Assembly: GCA_002894305.1 (NCBI GenBank)
Contig: PGEI01000029.1
Coordinates: 1-33,787 of the forward strand
DNA: 33,787 nucleotides
DNA from: Comamonadaceae bacterium CD01
GTDB taxonomy: Bacteria > Pseudomonadota > Gammaproteobacteria > Burkholderiales > Burkholderiaceae_C
Direction of reading: 5' to 3'
Shown: one piece after another, positions 13,904 through 22,969 of the stretch
Layout of the letters: each line of letters starts with the position of its first letter
Numbering within the stretch: position 1 is the stretch's first letter
The notes under the pieces: generated by a model
The model's database searches: none
What the model saw: only the letters and a program-made list of their open reading frames with translations
What the model was told of the DNA's origin: nothing
Made by a program: the position numbers and the translations under genes

Positions 13904-15187
13904 ATGAAAAAAATACCCAACATGGCTGACACCGACCCCACGCCCGCACCCGGCCGAGCACATCGCAAAGGCCTTTCGCTGTTGATGACGCTGGTCGTCA
14001 TTGCGATGCTCGCAGGCGGCGCCTGGTGGCTGGTACAGCGCAACCAGGCGCCCGGTGCGGGGCCTGCAGGCCAGGGCGGCTTTCCCTTTGGTCCGGGCGG
14101 CGGTGGTGGAGGCGGCGTGACCGTGGGCGCTGCCGTGGCGCAGCAGGGCGCGCTGCCGGTGGTGGTCGACGCGCTGGGCACCGTGACGCCGCCGGCCACC
14201 GCGACGCTGGTGCCGCAGGTCTCGGGCGTGCTCACCGAGGTGCTGTTCACCGAAGGGCAGATGGTGAAAAAAGGCCAGGTGCTGGCGCGCATCGACGTGC
14301 GCCCCTATGAGCAGGCGCTGGCGCAGGCGCGCGGGCAACTGGCGCGCGACCAGGCGCAGCTCACCCAGGCGCAGCTGACGCTGTCGCGCTACCGCACGCT
14401 GCTGGAGCAGGACTCGATCGCCCGCCAGGACGTGGACACGCAGGCGGCGCTGGTCAAGCAGCTGCAGGGCGTGGTCGACTCCGACGACGCCAGCGTGCGC
14501 GCAGCGCAGCTCAACGTGGGCTACGCGACGATCCACGCGCCGATCAGTGGGCGCATTGGCCTGCGCGCGGTGGATCCGGGCAATCTGGTGGGCAGCACCA
14601 GCACGGGCGGCATTGCCACGATCACGCAGATAGCGCCGATCGACGTGGTGTTCTCGGTGCCGCAGGAACGCGTGGGCGCGGTGCTGGCCGCGCAAAAGGC
14701 CGGCCGGCTGCCGGTGCAGGCGCTGGACCAGGGCCGCACGAAGACGCTGGCCGAGGGCGACTTTCTGACGCTGGACAATCAGGTCAACACCGCCACCGGC
14801 ACGGTGCGCGCCAAGGCGCGCTTTGCCAATGCCGACCAGGGGCTGTTTCCGGGCCAGTTCGTCAACGCGCGGCTGCAACTGGGGCAGGACGAGGGCGTGC
14901 TGGTGCCGGTCACCGCGGTGCGCACCGGCCCGCAGGGCGACTATGTCTACGTGATCGACGCCGAAGGCACGGCGCACGTGCGCGCCGTGGTGCGCGGGCT
15001 GGCCAGTGCCGAGCAGGTGCTGGTCACCCAGGGCCTGCAGCCGGGCGAGCGCGTGGTGACCGAGGGTGGCGACCGCGTCAAGGACGGCGGCAAGGTGCAG
15101 CTGCCGCAGGCGCAGGCACAGCAGGCCGGGCCGGGCCAGGGCCCGGCGGGCCGCCGCCAGGGCCAGGGCAACGCGGCCGCGCGATAG
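13904..15187 (+). CDS. mdtA: RND efflux periplasmic adaptor, MdtA type
   Basis: This 427-residue membrane fusion protein links an RND pump to an outer membrane channel. After a short cytoplasmic start there is one transmembrane anchor (about 24-44), a Gly/Pro-rich linker with seven glycines in a row (about 66-72), then the split lipoyl domain (VSGVLTEVLFTEGQMVKKG and the returning ATIHAPISGRIGLRAVDPG). A coiled-coil hairpin lies between them (EQALAQARGQLARDQAQL). The beta-barrel contains NTATGTVRAKARFAN and LFPGQFVNARL. The C-terminal tail is rich in Gln and Gly. An in-frame ATG at 13922 is a possible later start. mdtB follows after 3 nt, so the two are cotranscribed. Confidence 0.92.
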   Translation: MKKIPNMADTDPTPAPGRAHRKGLSLLMTLVVIAMLAGGAWWLVQRNQAPGAGPAGQGGFPFGPGGGGGGGVTVGAAVAQQGALPVVVDALGTVTPPATATLVPQVSGVLTEVLFTEGQMVKKGQVLARIDVRPYEQALAQARGQLARDQAQLTQAQLTLSRYRTLLEQDSIARQDVDTQAALVKQLQGVVDSDDASVRAAQLNVGYATIHAPISGRIGLRAVDPGNLVGSTSTGGIATITQIAPIDVVFSVPQERVGAVLAAQKAGRLPVQALDQGRTKTLAEGDFLTLDNQVNTATGTVRAKARFANADQGLFPGQFVNARLQLGQDEGVLVPVTAVRTGPQGDYVYVIDAEGTAHVRAVVRGLASAEQVLVTQGLQPGERVVTEGGDRVKDGGKVQLPQAQAQQAGPGQGPAGRRQGQGNAAAR

Positions 15188-15190
15188 GGC

Positions 15191-18100
15191 ATGAACGTCT
15201 CGCGCCTGTTCATCCAGCGCCCGGTGGCCACGGCGCTGTTCATGGTGGCCATCGTGCTGGCCGGCCTCGTCGGCCTGCGGCTGCTGCCGCTGGCGGCGCT
15301 GCCGCAGGTGGACTACCCCACCATCCAGGTGCAGACGCTGTACCCCGGCGCCAGCCCCGACGTGATGAGCCGCACCGTCACCGCGCCGCTGGAGCGCCAG
15401 TTCGGCCAGATGCCCGGCCTGACGCGCATGGGCAGCACCAGCAGCGCCGGCGTGTCCATGGTCACGCTGCAGTTCGACCTGGATCTGGACATGGACGCGG
15501 CTGAGCAGCAGGTGCAGGCTGCAATGAACGCCGCCGGTACGCTGCTGCCGGCCGACCTGCCCACGCCCCCGGTCTACGCCAAGGTCAATCCGGCGGATGC
15601 GCCCATCCTGCAACTGGCCGTCACCAGCGACAGCCTGGCGCTGACCGAGGTGCAGAACATGGTCAACACCCGCCTGGCGCTGAAGATCAGCCAGATCAAC
15701 GGCGTGGGGCTGGTGACGCTGGCGGGCGGGCAGCGCCCCGCGGTGCGGGTGCAGGGCAACGTGCAGGCGCTGGCGGCCAAGGGGCTGGGGCTGGACGCGA
15801 TCAGCAGCGCGATCAGCGCGGGCAACGCCAGCGGTGCCAAGGGCAGCTTCGACGGGCCCTCGCGCCAGTACAGCATCAACGCCAACGACCAGCTGCTCAC
15901 GGCCGAGGACTACCGCGAGCTGGTCGTCGCCTACGTGGACGGCCAGCCGGTGCGCCTCAAGGACGTGGCCCAGGTGGTCGACGGCGCGGAGAACGACCGC
16001 CTGGGCGCCTGGGTGGCGACCGATCAGGGCGTGCGCGAGGCGGGCGCGGCGCCCAGCCCGGCCATCATCATCAACGTGCAGCGCCAGCCCGGCGCCAACG
16101 TGATCGCCACGGTCGACGCGATCAAGCGCCAGCTGCCGCAGCTCGAGGACAGCCTGCCGCAGAGCGTGCGGCTTTCCGTGCTGTCCGACCGCACGCTGGG
16201 CATACGCGCGTCGGTCGAGCACGTCGAGATGGAGCTGGTGCTGGCCGTCGTGATGGTGGTGCTGGTGATCTTCGCCTTTCTGCACAGCCTGCGCGCCACG
16301 CTGATCGCCAGCATCGCCGTGCCCATTTCGCTGTTGGGAACGGTGGGCACCATGTATTTGCTGGGCTACTCGCTCAACAACCTGTCGCTGATGGCGCTGA
16401 CCATCGCCACCGGCTTCGTCGTGGACGACGCCATCGTGATGATCGAGAACATCTCGCGCCACCTGGAGCTGGCGCGCGACGCGGCGGCCAAGGCCAGCGC
16501 GCAGGCGGGCGAGCAGGGCGCGGCAGGCGGCTGGCGCCAGGACGCGTCGGTGGCGCTCAACGCCGCGCTCACGGGCGCCGGCGAGATCGGCTTCACCATC
16601 ATCTCGCTGACCGTGTCGCTGATTGCGGTGCTGATTCCGCTCTTGTTCATGCAGGAGGTGATCGGGCGGCTGTTTCGCGAGTTCGCGGTGACGCTGGCCA
16701 TCACCATTTTGTTCTCGGCGCTGGTGTCGCTCACGCTGGTGCCGATGATGGCGGCGCGCATGCTGCAGCCGCTGGATGCGGTGCAGGGGCGTCTTGCGCG
16801 CTGGCTGCAGTCGGGCGTGGACGCGATGATTGGCCACTATGACAGCGCGCTGCAGTGGGTGCTGCGCCACCAGGTGCTGACGCTGTGGGTGGCGCTGGCC
16901 ACGTTTGCGCTTACCGCGCTGCTGTATGTGGTCATCCCCAAGGATTTGTTCCCCACGCAGAGCACCGGCCAGCTGCAGGGCCAGGTGCAGGCCGACGGCG
17001 ACGTGTCGTTCGCCCGCATGTCGGCGCTGCAGGCGCAGGTGGCGCAGGTGGTGTTGGCGGACGCGCAGGTGCTGTCGCTCAGCTCGGTCGTCGGCGTGGA
17101 TGCGGCCAACAACAGCGCGCTGTCGCAGGGGCGGCTGGTGATCAACCTGCGCCCGGCCACGCTGCTGGGCGACTCCGAGGCCGCCATCATGGAGCGCCTG
17201 CGCGTCCGGGTGGCCAGCCAGGTGCCGGGCGCGGTGCTGTACCTGCAGCCCACGCAGGACCTGACGATCGACTCCGACACCGGCCCCACGCCCTACCGCT
17301 TCGACCTGGAGGGCGTGGACACGGCCCTGGTCAACCAGTGGGCGCAGCAGTTGGCGCACTTGCTGGAGCCGCTGCCGCAGCTGCGCCACGTGACGACCAG
17401 CGCCGGCGCCGTGGCCACCGCGGCCATGGTGCAGGTCGACCGCGACACGGCCGCGCGCCTGGGCGTGAGCGCCAGCGTGCTGGACAACACGCTGTACAAC
17501 GCCTTCGGCCAGCGCATCGTCTCGACCATCTTCAGCGAGACCAACCAGTACCGCGTGATCCTGGAGGCCGCGCGCCACGACGCCGACAGCCTGCAGGCGC
17601 TGCGCGACCTGCCGGTCAAGACGACCGACGGCGGCACCACGCCGCTGTCCTCGTTCGCGCAGGTGGTGCAGCAAAACGCCCCGGTCACGGTGCAGCGCGT
17701 GGGCCAGTACCCGGCGGCCACCGTGGGCTTCGACCTGGCGCCGGGCGTGAGCCTGGGCGCTGCGGTGCAGGCCATCGAGGCGGCGGTCGACCAGGCGGGG
17801 CTGCCCGCCAGCATCACGCTGCGGCTGACGGGAGCGGCCGGCGCCTACCAGAACTCGCTGGCCAACCAGCTGTGGCTGATCCTGGCGGCGGTGGTGTGCG
17901 TCTACATCGTGCTGGGCGTGCTCTACGAGAGCTATGTGCACCCGCTCACCATTCTCTCGACGCTGCCCTCGGCGGGCGTGGGCGCGCTGCTGGCGCTGGA
18001 ATGGACCGGCCATGCGCTGGACGTGGTGAGCATCATCGGCCTGGTGCTGCTCATCGGCATCGTCAAGAAGAACGCGATCATGATGATCGACTTCGCGATC

Positions 18101-18382
18101 GAGGCCGAGCGCCACCAGGGCAAGAGCGCGCTGGAGGCGATCCACCAGGCGGCGCTGCTGCGTTTTCGCCCCATCCTGATGACCACGCTGGCAGCGCTGG
18201 CCGCGGCCGTGCCGCTGATGCTCAGCTGGGGCGACGGCGCCGAGCTGCGCCGGCCGCTGGGTATCTCGATTTTTGGCGGGCTGGTGCTGTCGCAGCTGCT
18301 GACGCTGTTCACCACGCCGGTGATCTATTTGTGGTTCGACCGGCTGGGGGGTGGGGTGCGGAAGCTGGAGGAGCCGGCATGA
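15191..18382 (+). CDS. mdtB: RND multidrug efflux transporter subunit, MdtB type
   Basis: This 1063-residue inner membrane pump subunit uses the proton gradient to export drugs. It starts MNVSRLFIQRPVATALFMVA, typical of MdtB/MdtC. The proton-relay aspartates in TM4 are present (GFVVDDAIVMIENISRH), as is the TM10 lysine region (GIVKKNAIMMIDFAIEAE). Two large periplasmic loops and twelve predicted membrane helices fit the family. The stop at 18382 is followed not by mdtC but by a palindromic element of about 570 bp, so the usual tight mdtB-mdtC junction is broken here. It probably assembles with the product of mdtC as a mixed trimer, as in Escherichia coli (family knowledge). Confidence 0.93.
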   Translation: MNVSRLFIQRPVATALFMVAIVLAGLVGLRLLPLAALPQVDYPTIQVQTLYPGASPDVMSRTVTAPLERQFGQMPGLTRMGSTSSAGVSMVTLQFDLDLDMDAAEQQVQAAMNAAGTLLPADLPTPPVYAKVNPADAPILQLAVTSDSLALTEVQNMVNTRLALKISQINGVGLVTLAGGQRPAVRVQGNVQALAAKGLGLDAISSAISAGNASGAKGSFDGPSRQYSINANDQLLTAEDYRELVVAYVDGQPVRLKDVAQVVDGAENDRLGAWVATDQGVREAGAAPSPAIIINVQRQPGANVIATVDAIKRQLPQLEDSLPQSVRLSVLSDRTLGIRASVEHVEMELVLAVVMVVLVIFAFLHSLRATLIASIAVPISLLGTVGTMYLLGYSLNNLSLMALTIATGFVVDDAIVMIENISRHLELARDAAAKASAQAGEQGAAGGWRQDASVALNAALTGAGEIGFTIISLTVSLIAVLIPLLFMQEVIGRLFREFAVTLAITILFSALVSLTLVPMMAARMLQPLDAVQGRLARWLQSGVDAMIGHYDSALQWVLRHQVLTLWVALATFALTALLYVVIPKDLFPTQSTGQLQGQVQADGDVSFARMSALQAQVAQVVLADAQVLSLSSVVGVDAANNSALSQGRLVINLRPATLLGDSEAAIMERLRVRVASQVPGAVLYLQPTQDLTIDSDTGPTPYRFDLEGVDTALVNQWAQQLAHLLEPLPQLRHVTTSAGAVATAAMVQVDRDTAARLGVSASVLDNTLYNAFGQRIVSTIFSETNQYRVILEAARHDADSLQALRDLPVKTTDGGTTPLSSFAQVVQQNAPVTVQRVGQYPAATVGFDLAPGVSLGAAVQAIEAAVDQAGLPASITLRLTGAAGAYQNSLANQLWLILAAVVCVYIVLGVLYESYVHPLTILSTLPSAGVGALLALEWTGHALDVVSIIGLVLLIGIVKKNAIMMIDFAIEAERHQGKSALEAIHQAALLRFRPILMTTLAALAAAVPLMLSWGDGAELRRPLGISIFGGLVLSQLLTLFTTPVIYLWFDRLGGGVRKLEEPA

Positions 18383-18420
18383 GTTGCCTGCTTTTTCTTG
18401 GTTTTTTGGGTGGCGGGGGA

Positions 18421-19013
18421 GGGAAGCTGAGGGTGGTCGGCCGGGTCTCGCCCCGGCAGGCGAGGTACTTTTCTTTGCTCCGCCAAAGAAAAGTACCCAA
18501 AAGAAAGGCGGCCCCGCTGTCTGTGTCCCTTCGCTGCGCTGCGGGCAACCTGCGGTGCTCACCAGCGCGGTGCGGCCGTGCAACTCACTGCGCGCTGACG
18601 CGCTCCGTTCAGACATGCACGGCCAGTCAGATGACGAAGCAGGTGCGTCCTGCGGCGCACCTGCGCACCGCGCCGGCTGCGCTCCTCGGCACAGCCAGAG
18701 GGGATAGGCCGGGGCGCGCCGGCTGCAGTTTTCCCCTCTGGATGCGCCTGGGGCAAGCTGGTTGCGGGGTGGGCATGCGCGTCGGAGCGCGCATGCTTTG
18801 TTGTCTGACTCGCCGCAGTTGTTTGAACGGAGCGCCGCAGGCGCGCAGTGAGTTCTGCGGCGCACCCCGCAACCAGCTTGCCCCAGGTTTGCCCCGTAGC
18901 GAAGCGCAGGGGTCGCAGGAAGCGGGGTCGCCTTCTTTTGCTTACTTTTCTTGGCGAAGCAAGAAAAGTAAGGCGCCCGCCGGGGCGAGACCCGGCCAGC
19001 CACATTCGCTCCC
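18421..19013. repeat. Long palindromic (foldback) intergenic element splitting mdtB and mdtC
   Basis: The whole 18383-19073 gap is dominated by one imperfect palindrome. Outer arms GGCCGGGTCTCGCCCCGGC (18439-18457) and its perfect complement (18979-18997) extend with few mismatches for about 80 bp and, less strictly, to the centre near 18718. Each arm has its own perfect hairpin: GGTACTTTTCTTTG with CAAAGAAAAGTACC (18464-18497) and CTTACTTTTCTTG with CAAGAAAAGTAAG (18941-18972). The centre is CCAGAGGGGA (18695-18704) with TCCCCTCTGG (18732-18741), whose midpoint equals that of the arms. Open frames on both strands are compositional. Similar repeats are common between genes in Comamonadaceae (from memory). 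No transposase is encoded; it may be a non-autonomous element. Confidence 0.85.
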
Positions 19014-19073
19014 AGACGCAGCCGGCGTCGCCCAAGCCACCGGCAGCAGCCCCGACGCGAAAGGTGGCCGCCA

Positions 19074-22000
19074 ATGAACCTTTCGCGCCCCTTCATCCGC
19101 CGCCCGATCGCCACCCTCTTGCTGACCATCGGCCTGGCGCTGGCCGGCATTGCGGCGTTTCTGACGCTGCCGATCGCGCGCCTGCCGGCGGTGGACTTCC
19201 CCGTCATCTTCGTGAGCGCCAGCATGCCCGGCGCCAGCCCCGCCGACATGGCGCGCACCGTGGCCACGCCGCTGGAGCGCACGCTGGGCACGATTGCCGG
19301 CGTCAACGAGATGACCAGCTTCAGCAGCACCGGGTCGAGCCGTGTGGTGCTGCAGTTCGACCTGGAGCGCGACATCGACAGCGCCGCGCGCGACGTGCAG
19401 GCGGCGATCAACGCCGCGCGCACCGACCTGCCGGCCAACCTGCGCAGCAACCCCACCTACCGCAAGGCCAACCCTGCCGCCCAGCCCTTCATGATCCTGG
19501 CGCTGACCTCGCCCACGCGCTCGCCGGGGCAGATCTTCGACGAGGTCAACAACATCATCAGCCAGCGCCTGCTGCAGGTGCCGGGTGTGGGCGACGTGAC
19601 GCTGGGCGGGGGCTCGCAGCCGGCGGTGCGCGTGGAGCTCAACCCGTTCGCCTTGCAGCAGCTGGGCATTGGCAGCGACGACGTGCGCGCCGCGCTGCAG
19701 GCGGGCAACGCCAACCGGCCCACGGGCGTGATCGAGGTGGGCGGCGCGCAGGACGGGCGGGCGCTGCAGGTGCTCACGCCCGCGCCGGGGCTGCATGCGG
19801 CCGACTACCGCGACCTGATCGTCGGCATGCGCGGCGGCCAGGAGGTGCGGCTGTCGCAGGTGGCGCGCGTGATCGACAGCGTGCAGGACACGCGCACGCG
19901 CGGCATGTTCAACGGCGGGCCGGCCATCATCGTCAACATCACCCAGCAGCCCGACGCCAACCTGATCGCCACCGCCGACGCGATCGACGCGCTGCTGCCC
20001 CAGCTGCGCGCGCAGCTGCCGCAGGACGTGCAACTGCAGGTGGCGGTGGACCGCACCGGTTCGGTGCGTGCGTCGGTGCATGAGGTGGAGGTGACGCTGG
20101 CCGTCGCGGTGCTGCTGGTGGTGCTGGTCGTCGGCCTGTTTTTGCGCAACCTGCGCGCGGCGCTGATTCCGGCGGTGGCCACCGTGGTGTCGCTGCTGGG
20201 CACGTTCGCGGCCATGGCGGCGCTGGGGTATTCGCTCAACAACCTGACGCTGATGGCGCTGACCGTGGCGACGGGTTTCGTCGTCGACGACGCCATCGTC
20301 GTGATCGAGAACATCACCCGCCACCTGGAGCGGGGCGTGGCACGTACCCGCGCGGCGCTGGACGGCGCGCGCGAGGTGGGCTTCACGGTGCTGACCATCA
20401 GCGTGTCGCTGGTGGCAGTGTTCATTCCGCTGCTGTTCATGGGCGGGCAGCCCGGGCGGCTGTTTCGCGAGTTCGCGGTCACGCTGTCGGTGGCGGTGAT
20501 GATCTCGCTCGTCATCTCGCTGACCACCACGCCCATGTTGTGCGCCATGCTGCTGCCGGCGCAACGCGCGCAGGAGCCGCGCAGGAGCGCCGCGGGTGGC
20601 CTGCGCCAGTGGCTGGCCGCAGGCCAGCAGGCGCTGTCGCGCGGCTACGCGCGGGCGCTGGACTGGACGCTGGCCTTTCCCTGGCTGGTCATGCTGGTGC
20701 TGGCGGTGGTCATCGGCCTGAACGGCTATCTGTTCACGCAGGTGGACAAGGGCTTCTTTCCCGAGCAGGACAACGGCCAGTTCTCCGCAGGCCTGCGCGC
20801 CGACCAGAGCATCTCCACCGTCGCCTTTGGCGACAAGCTCACGCAGGCGGCCGACATCATCCGCGCCGATCCGTCGGTGGGCACCGTGGTGGCGTATTCG
20901 AGCGGCAGGGGGGGCGGCGGCTTTCTGTTCGGCGCGCTCAAGCCCGCGGCCGAGCGCCCCAAGGGCGAGAAGACGCGCACCGTCATCAATCGCCTGCGCC
21001 CCAAGCTGGCCACCATCACCGGGCTGAGCGTGTTCCTCAACCCTGCGCAGGAGCTGCACATGGGCGGCAGGAGCAGCAATTCCACCTATCAGTACACCTT
21101 GAAGAGCGACAGCCAGGCCGACCTCAAGACCTGGACGCTCCGGCTGTCGGCCCGGCTGCGCCAGGACGCGCGCCTGACCGACGTGGACGACGACCAGAGC
21201 GACAACGGCGTGGAGACCTTCATCGAGGTCGACCGCGACCAGGCCGCCAGCCTGGGCGTGACGCCCGCGGCGGTCAACACGGCGCTGTACAACGCCTTTG
21301 GCCAGCGCCAGGTGGCGACGATGTACAGCGACCTGAACCAGTACACCGTGGTGATGGAATGGGCGCAGCAGTACGCGCAGTCGCCGCAGGCGCTGCAGGA
21401 CGTGATGGTGGCCGCCGGCGGCGAGGGCGGCACCAGCGCCAATCCGGCGCTGCGCAGCGCCTCCACCGGCCAGCCCATCTCGCAGGCGGCGCGCACGATG
21501 GTGCCGCTGTCGCAATTCGCGCGCTTTTCCGAGCGCGCCGTGCCCGCCAGCGTGCTCCACGACGGCGGCGAGCTGTCGAGCACGCTGTCGTTCAACCTGG
21601 CCGACGGTGTGTCGCAGGAGCAGGCGCGCCAGGCGGTGCTGGATGCGGTGGACGCCATCGGCCTGCCCAATGGCGTGCGCGGGAGTTTTTCGGGGGCGCT
21701 GGCGCAGGCGCAGCAGACGCAGTCGCAGCAGGGGCTGCTGATCGCGGCGGCCATCGTCGTCATCTATCTGGTGCTGGGCATGCTCTACGAGAGCCTGATC
21801 CACCCGATCACGGTGCTCACCACGCTGCCCAGCGCCGGCTTTGGCGCGGTGCTGGCGCTGCTGCTGCTGAAGATGGAGTTCTCCATCATGGCGTTGATCG
21901 GCCTGTTCCTGTTGATCGGCATCGTCAAGAAGAACGCGATTTTGATCATCGACTTTGCGCTGCACGCCGAGCGTGAGCGGGGACTGACCGCGGTGCAGGC

Positions 22001-22253
22001 GGTGCATCAGGCATGCCTGCTGCGCTTTCGCCCCATCCTGATGACCACGCTGGCCGCAGGCCTGGGCGCGCTGCCGCTGGCGATCGGTTTTGGCCAGGGC
22101 TCGGAGCTGCGCCAGCCACTGGGCGTGACCATCGTTGGCGGACTGATCGCCAGCCAGCTGCTCACGCTGCTGACGACGCCGGCGGTCTACGTGCTGCTCG
22201 ACCGGCTGCGCACGCGCCGCACCGGCGCGCCGCTGCCCGCGGCTGCAGGGTGA
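19074..22253 (+). CDS. mdtC: RND multidrug efflux transporter subunit, MdtC type
   Basis: This 1059-residue RND transporter is the second pump subunit. It starts MNLSRPFIRRPIATLLLT and carries the TM4 aspartates in GFVVDDAIVVIENITRH and the TM10 segment GIVKKNAILIIDFALHAE. It keeps twelve membrane helices and two periplasmic loops, like MdtB, and nothing suggests truncation. AAAGGTGG lies 7 nt before the ATG, so translation can start independently of mdtB. Transcription must cross the palindromic element unless a promoter lies in it; I see no clear one. The TGA stop abuts, without a spacer, the stop codon of the convergent lipoprotein gene. Confidence 0.93.
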   Translation: MNLSRPFIRRPIATLLLTIGLALAGIAAFLTLPIARLPAVDFPVIFVSASMPGASPADMARTVATPLERTLGTIAGVNEMTSFSSTGSSRVVLQFDLERDIDSAARDVQAAINAARTDLPANLRSNPTYRKANPAAQPFMILALTSPTRSPGQIFDEVNNIISQRLLQVPGVGDVTLGGGSQPAVRVELNPFALQQLGIGSDDVRAALQAGNANRPTGVIEVGGAQDGRALQVLTPAPGLHAADYRDLIVGMRGGQEVRLSQVARVIDSVQDTRTRGMFNGGPAIIVNITQQPDANLIATADAIDALLPQLRAQLPQDVQLQVAVDRTGSVRASVHEVEVTLAVAVLLVVLVVGLFLRNLRAALIPAVATVVSLLGTFAAMAALGYSLNNLTLMALTVATGFVVDDAIVVIENITRHLERGVARTRAALDGAREVGFTVLTISVSLVAVFIPLLFMGGQPGRLFREFAVTLSVAVMISLVISLTTTPMLCAMLLPAQRAQEPRRSAAGGLRQWLAAGQQALSRGYARALDWTLAFPWLVMLVLAVVIGLNGYLFTQVDKGFFPEQDNGQFSAGLRADQSISTVAFGDKLTQAADIIRADPSVGTVVAYSSGRGGGGFLFGALKPAAERPKGEKTRTVINRLRPKLATITGLSVFLNPAQELHMGGRSSNSTYQYTLKSDSQADLKTWTLRLSARLRQDARLTDVDDDQSDNGVETFIEVDRDQAASLGVTPAAVNTALYNAFGQRQVATMYSDLNQYTVVMEWAQQYAQSPQALQDVMVAAGGEGGTSANPALRSASTGQPISQAARTMVPLSQFARFSERAVPASVLHDGGELSSTLSFNLADGVSQEQARQAVLDAVDAIGLPNGVRGSFSGALAQAQQTQSQQGLLIAAAIVVIYLVLGMLYESLIHPITVLTTLPSAGFGAVLALLLLKMEFSIMALIGLFLLIGIVKKNAILIIDFALHAERERGLTAVQAVHQACLLRFRPILMTTLAAGLGALPLAIGFGQGSELRQPLGVTIVGGLIASQLLTLLTTPAVYVLLDRLRTRRTGAPLPAAAG

Positions 22254-22820
22254 TCAGCGCCAATGATCCCGGTCACCACGTCCGCCGCCATTCGGGCCAC
22301 GCCGCTCGCCGCGGTTCTGTGGGCCGCGTGGCCCGCGTTCGGCATCGGCATCCGGGCGCGGACGCGCGTTCTGCTGCCAGTTGCGCTGCCGCTGTGGGCG
22401 CTCGGCCGTGGGCGGGCGCGGGACGGGGCGCTGCGCGCCGGGACGGTTGGGCTGCATGCCGGGGCGCCCGGGCGGCGCCCATTGCCCGCCGTGCAGCGCC
22501 CAGCCGCCGCCGGGCCGCGGCGCCCACTGGTGGGGCCTCCACTGGTAGCCCGGGCGCGGCGCCATGTAGCGGCCCGGCACCCAGACATGGTGGCCGCCGC
22601 TCCAGCCCCAGTAGCCGCTGATCCAAATGGCGCCCGGGAAGGGCAGAACCGGTACCACCTCGTAACGCGGCGGCGGCGGCGCCATCGGCGCATAGACCTC
22701 GCCGGTGGTGTAGACCGGCTGCGCCGGCGCCACCACGCAGCCGCTGAGCAGCAGGCCGGTGGCCGCCACTGCAAGCACCAGCGCAATGCGCCGGCCCATG
22801 GTCGGGGTGCGATCGGACAT
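22254..22820 (-). CDS. YXWGXW-repeat lipoprotein
   Basis: This 188-residue protein has a lipoprotein signal (lipobox LLSGC, Cys28). A conserved middle part follows, with GAIWISGYWGWSGGHHVWVP, which carries the YXWGXW-type motif, and repeated W-x-P/W-R-P units (YQWRPHQWAPRPGGGW). The last 80 residues are Pro/Arg/Gly-rich and look disordered. Family members are small secreted or surface lipoproteins of unknown function. The ATG at 22820 has a very strong GGAGGT at 5-nt spacing, unlike most genes here. It converges with mdtC with no base between stop codons and is divergent from the outer membrane factor gene, so it is an independent unit inside the pump locus. Confidence 0.85.
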   Translation of the reverse strand: MSDRTPTMGRRIALVLAVAATGLLLSGCVVAPAQPVYTTGEVYAPMAPPPPRYEVVPVLPFPGAIWISGYWGWSGGHHVWVPGRYMAPRPGYQWRPHQWAPRPGGGWALHGGQWAPPGRPGMQPNRPGAQRPVPRPPTAERPQRQRNWQQNARPRPDADAERGPRGPQNRGERRGPNGGGRGDRDHWR

Positions 22821-22953
22821 ACAAACCTCCACGCGCGTCCAAACCGTGGCGCGCCTTGTCTTTTCAACGGTAGCACGACGCTGGCGCTGACCGGCTTTAC
22901 ATATCTTTGCCCCGCGGGCAGGCGCGCTGCAAGCCGCGCCGCCATGCGCCGCC

Positions 22954-22959
22954 CACAAT
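22954..22959 (+). promoter_or_regulatory. -10-like box of the outer membrane factor gene
   Basis: CACAAT lies 10 nt before the ATG at 22970; no Shine-Dalgarno is present. It suggests a separate, nearly leaderless transcript for the channel gene, which the convergent lipoprotein gene separates from the pump operon. Confidence 0.35.
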
Positions 22960-22969
22960 GGTGTGCAAC

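Noticed and set aside
18351..19074. Several 70-170-residue open frames inside the palindromic element, on both strands
   Set aside because: Both strands give similar peptides (for example the RGETRP-type stretch) because the DNA is an inverted repeat. There are no family motifs or ribosome-binding sites. Such frames are often annotated as hypothetical proteins but look spurious.
13853..19456. An 1867-residue open frame opposite mdtA and mdtB and across the palindrome
   Set aside because: Antisense of well-supported RND genes; low-complexity His/Arg/Gln content; no domain.
18942..22007. A 1021-residue open frame opposite mdtC
   Set aside because: Same reasons; mdtC on the plus strand carries all RND signatures.
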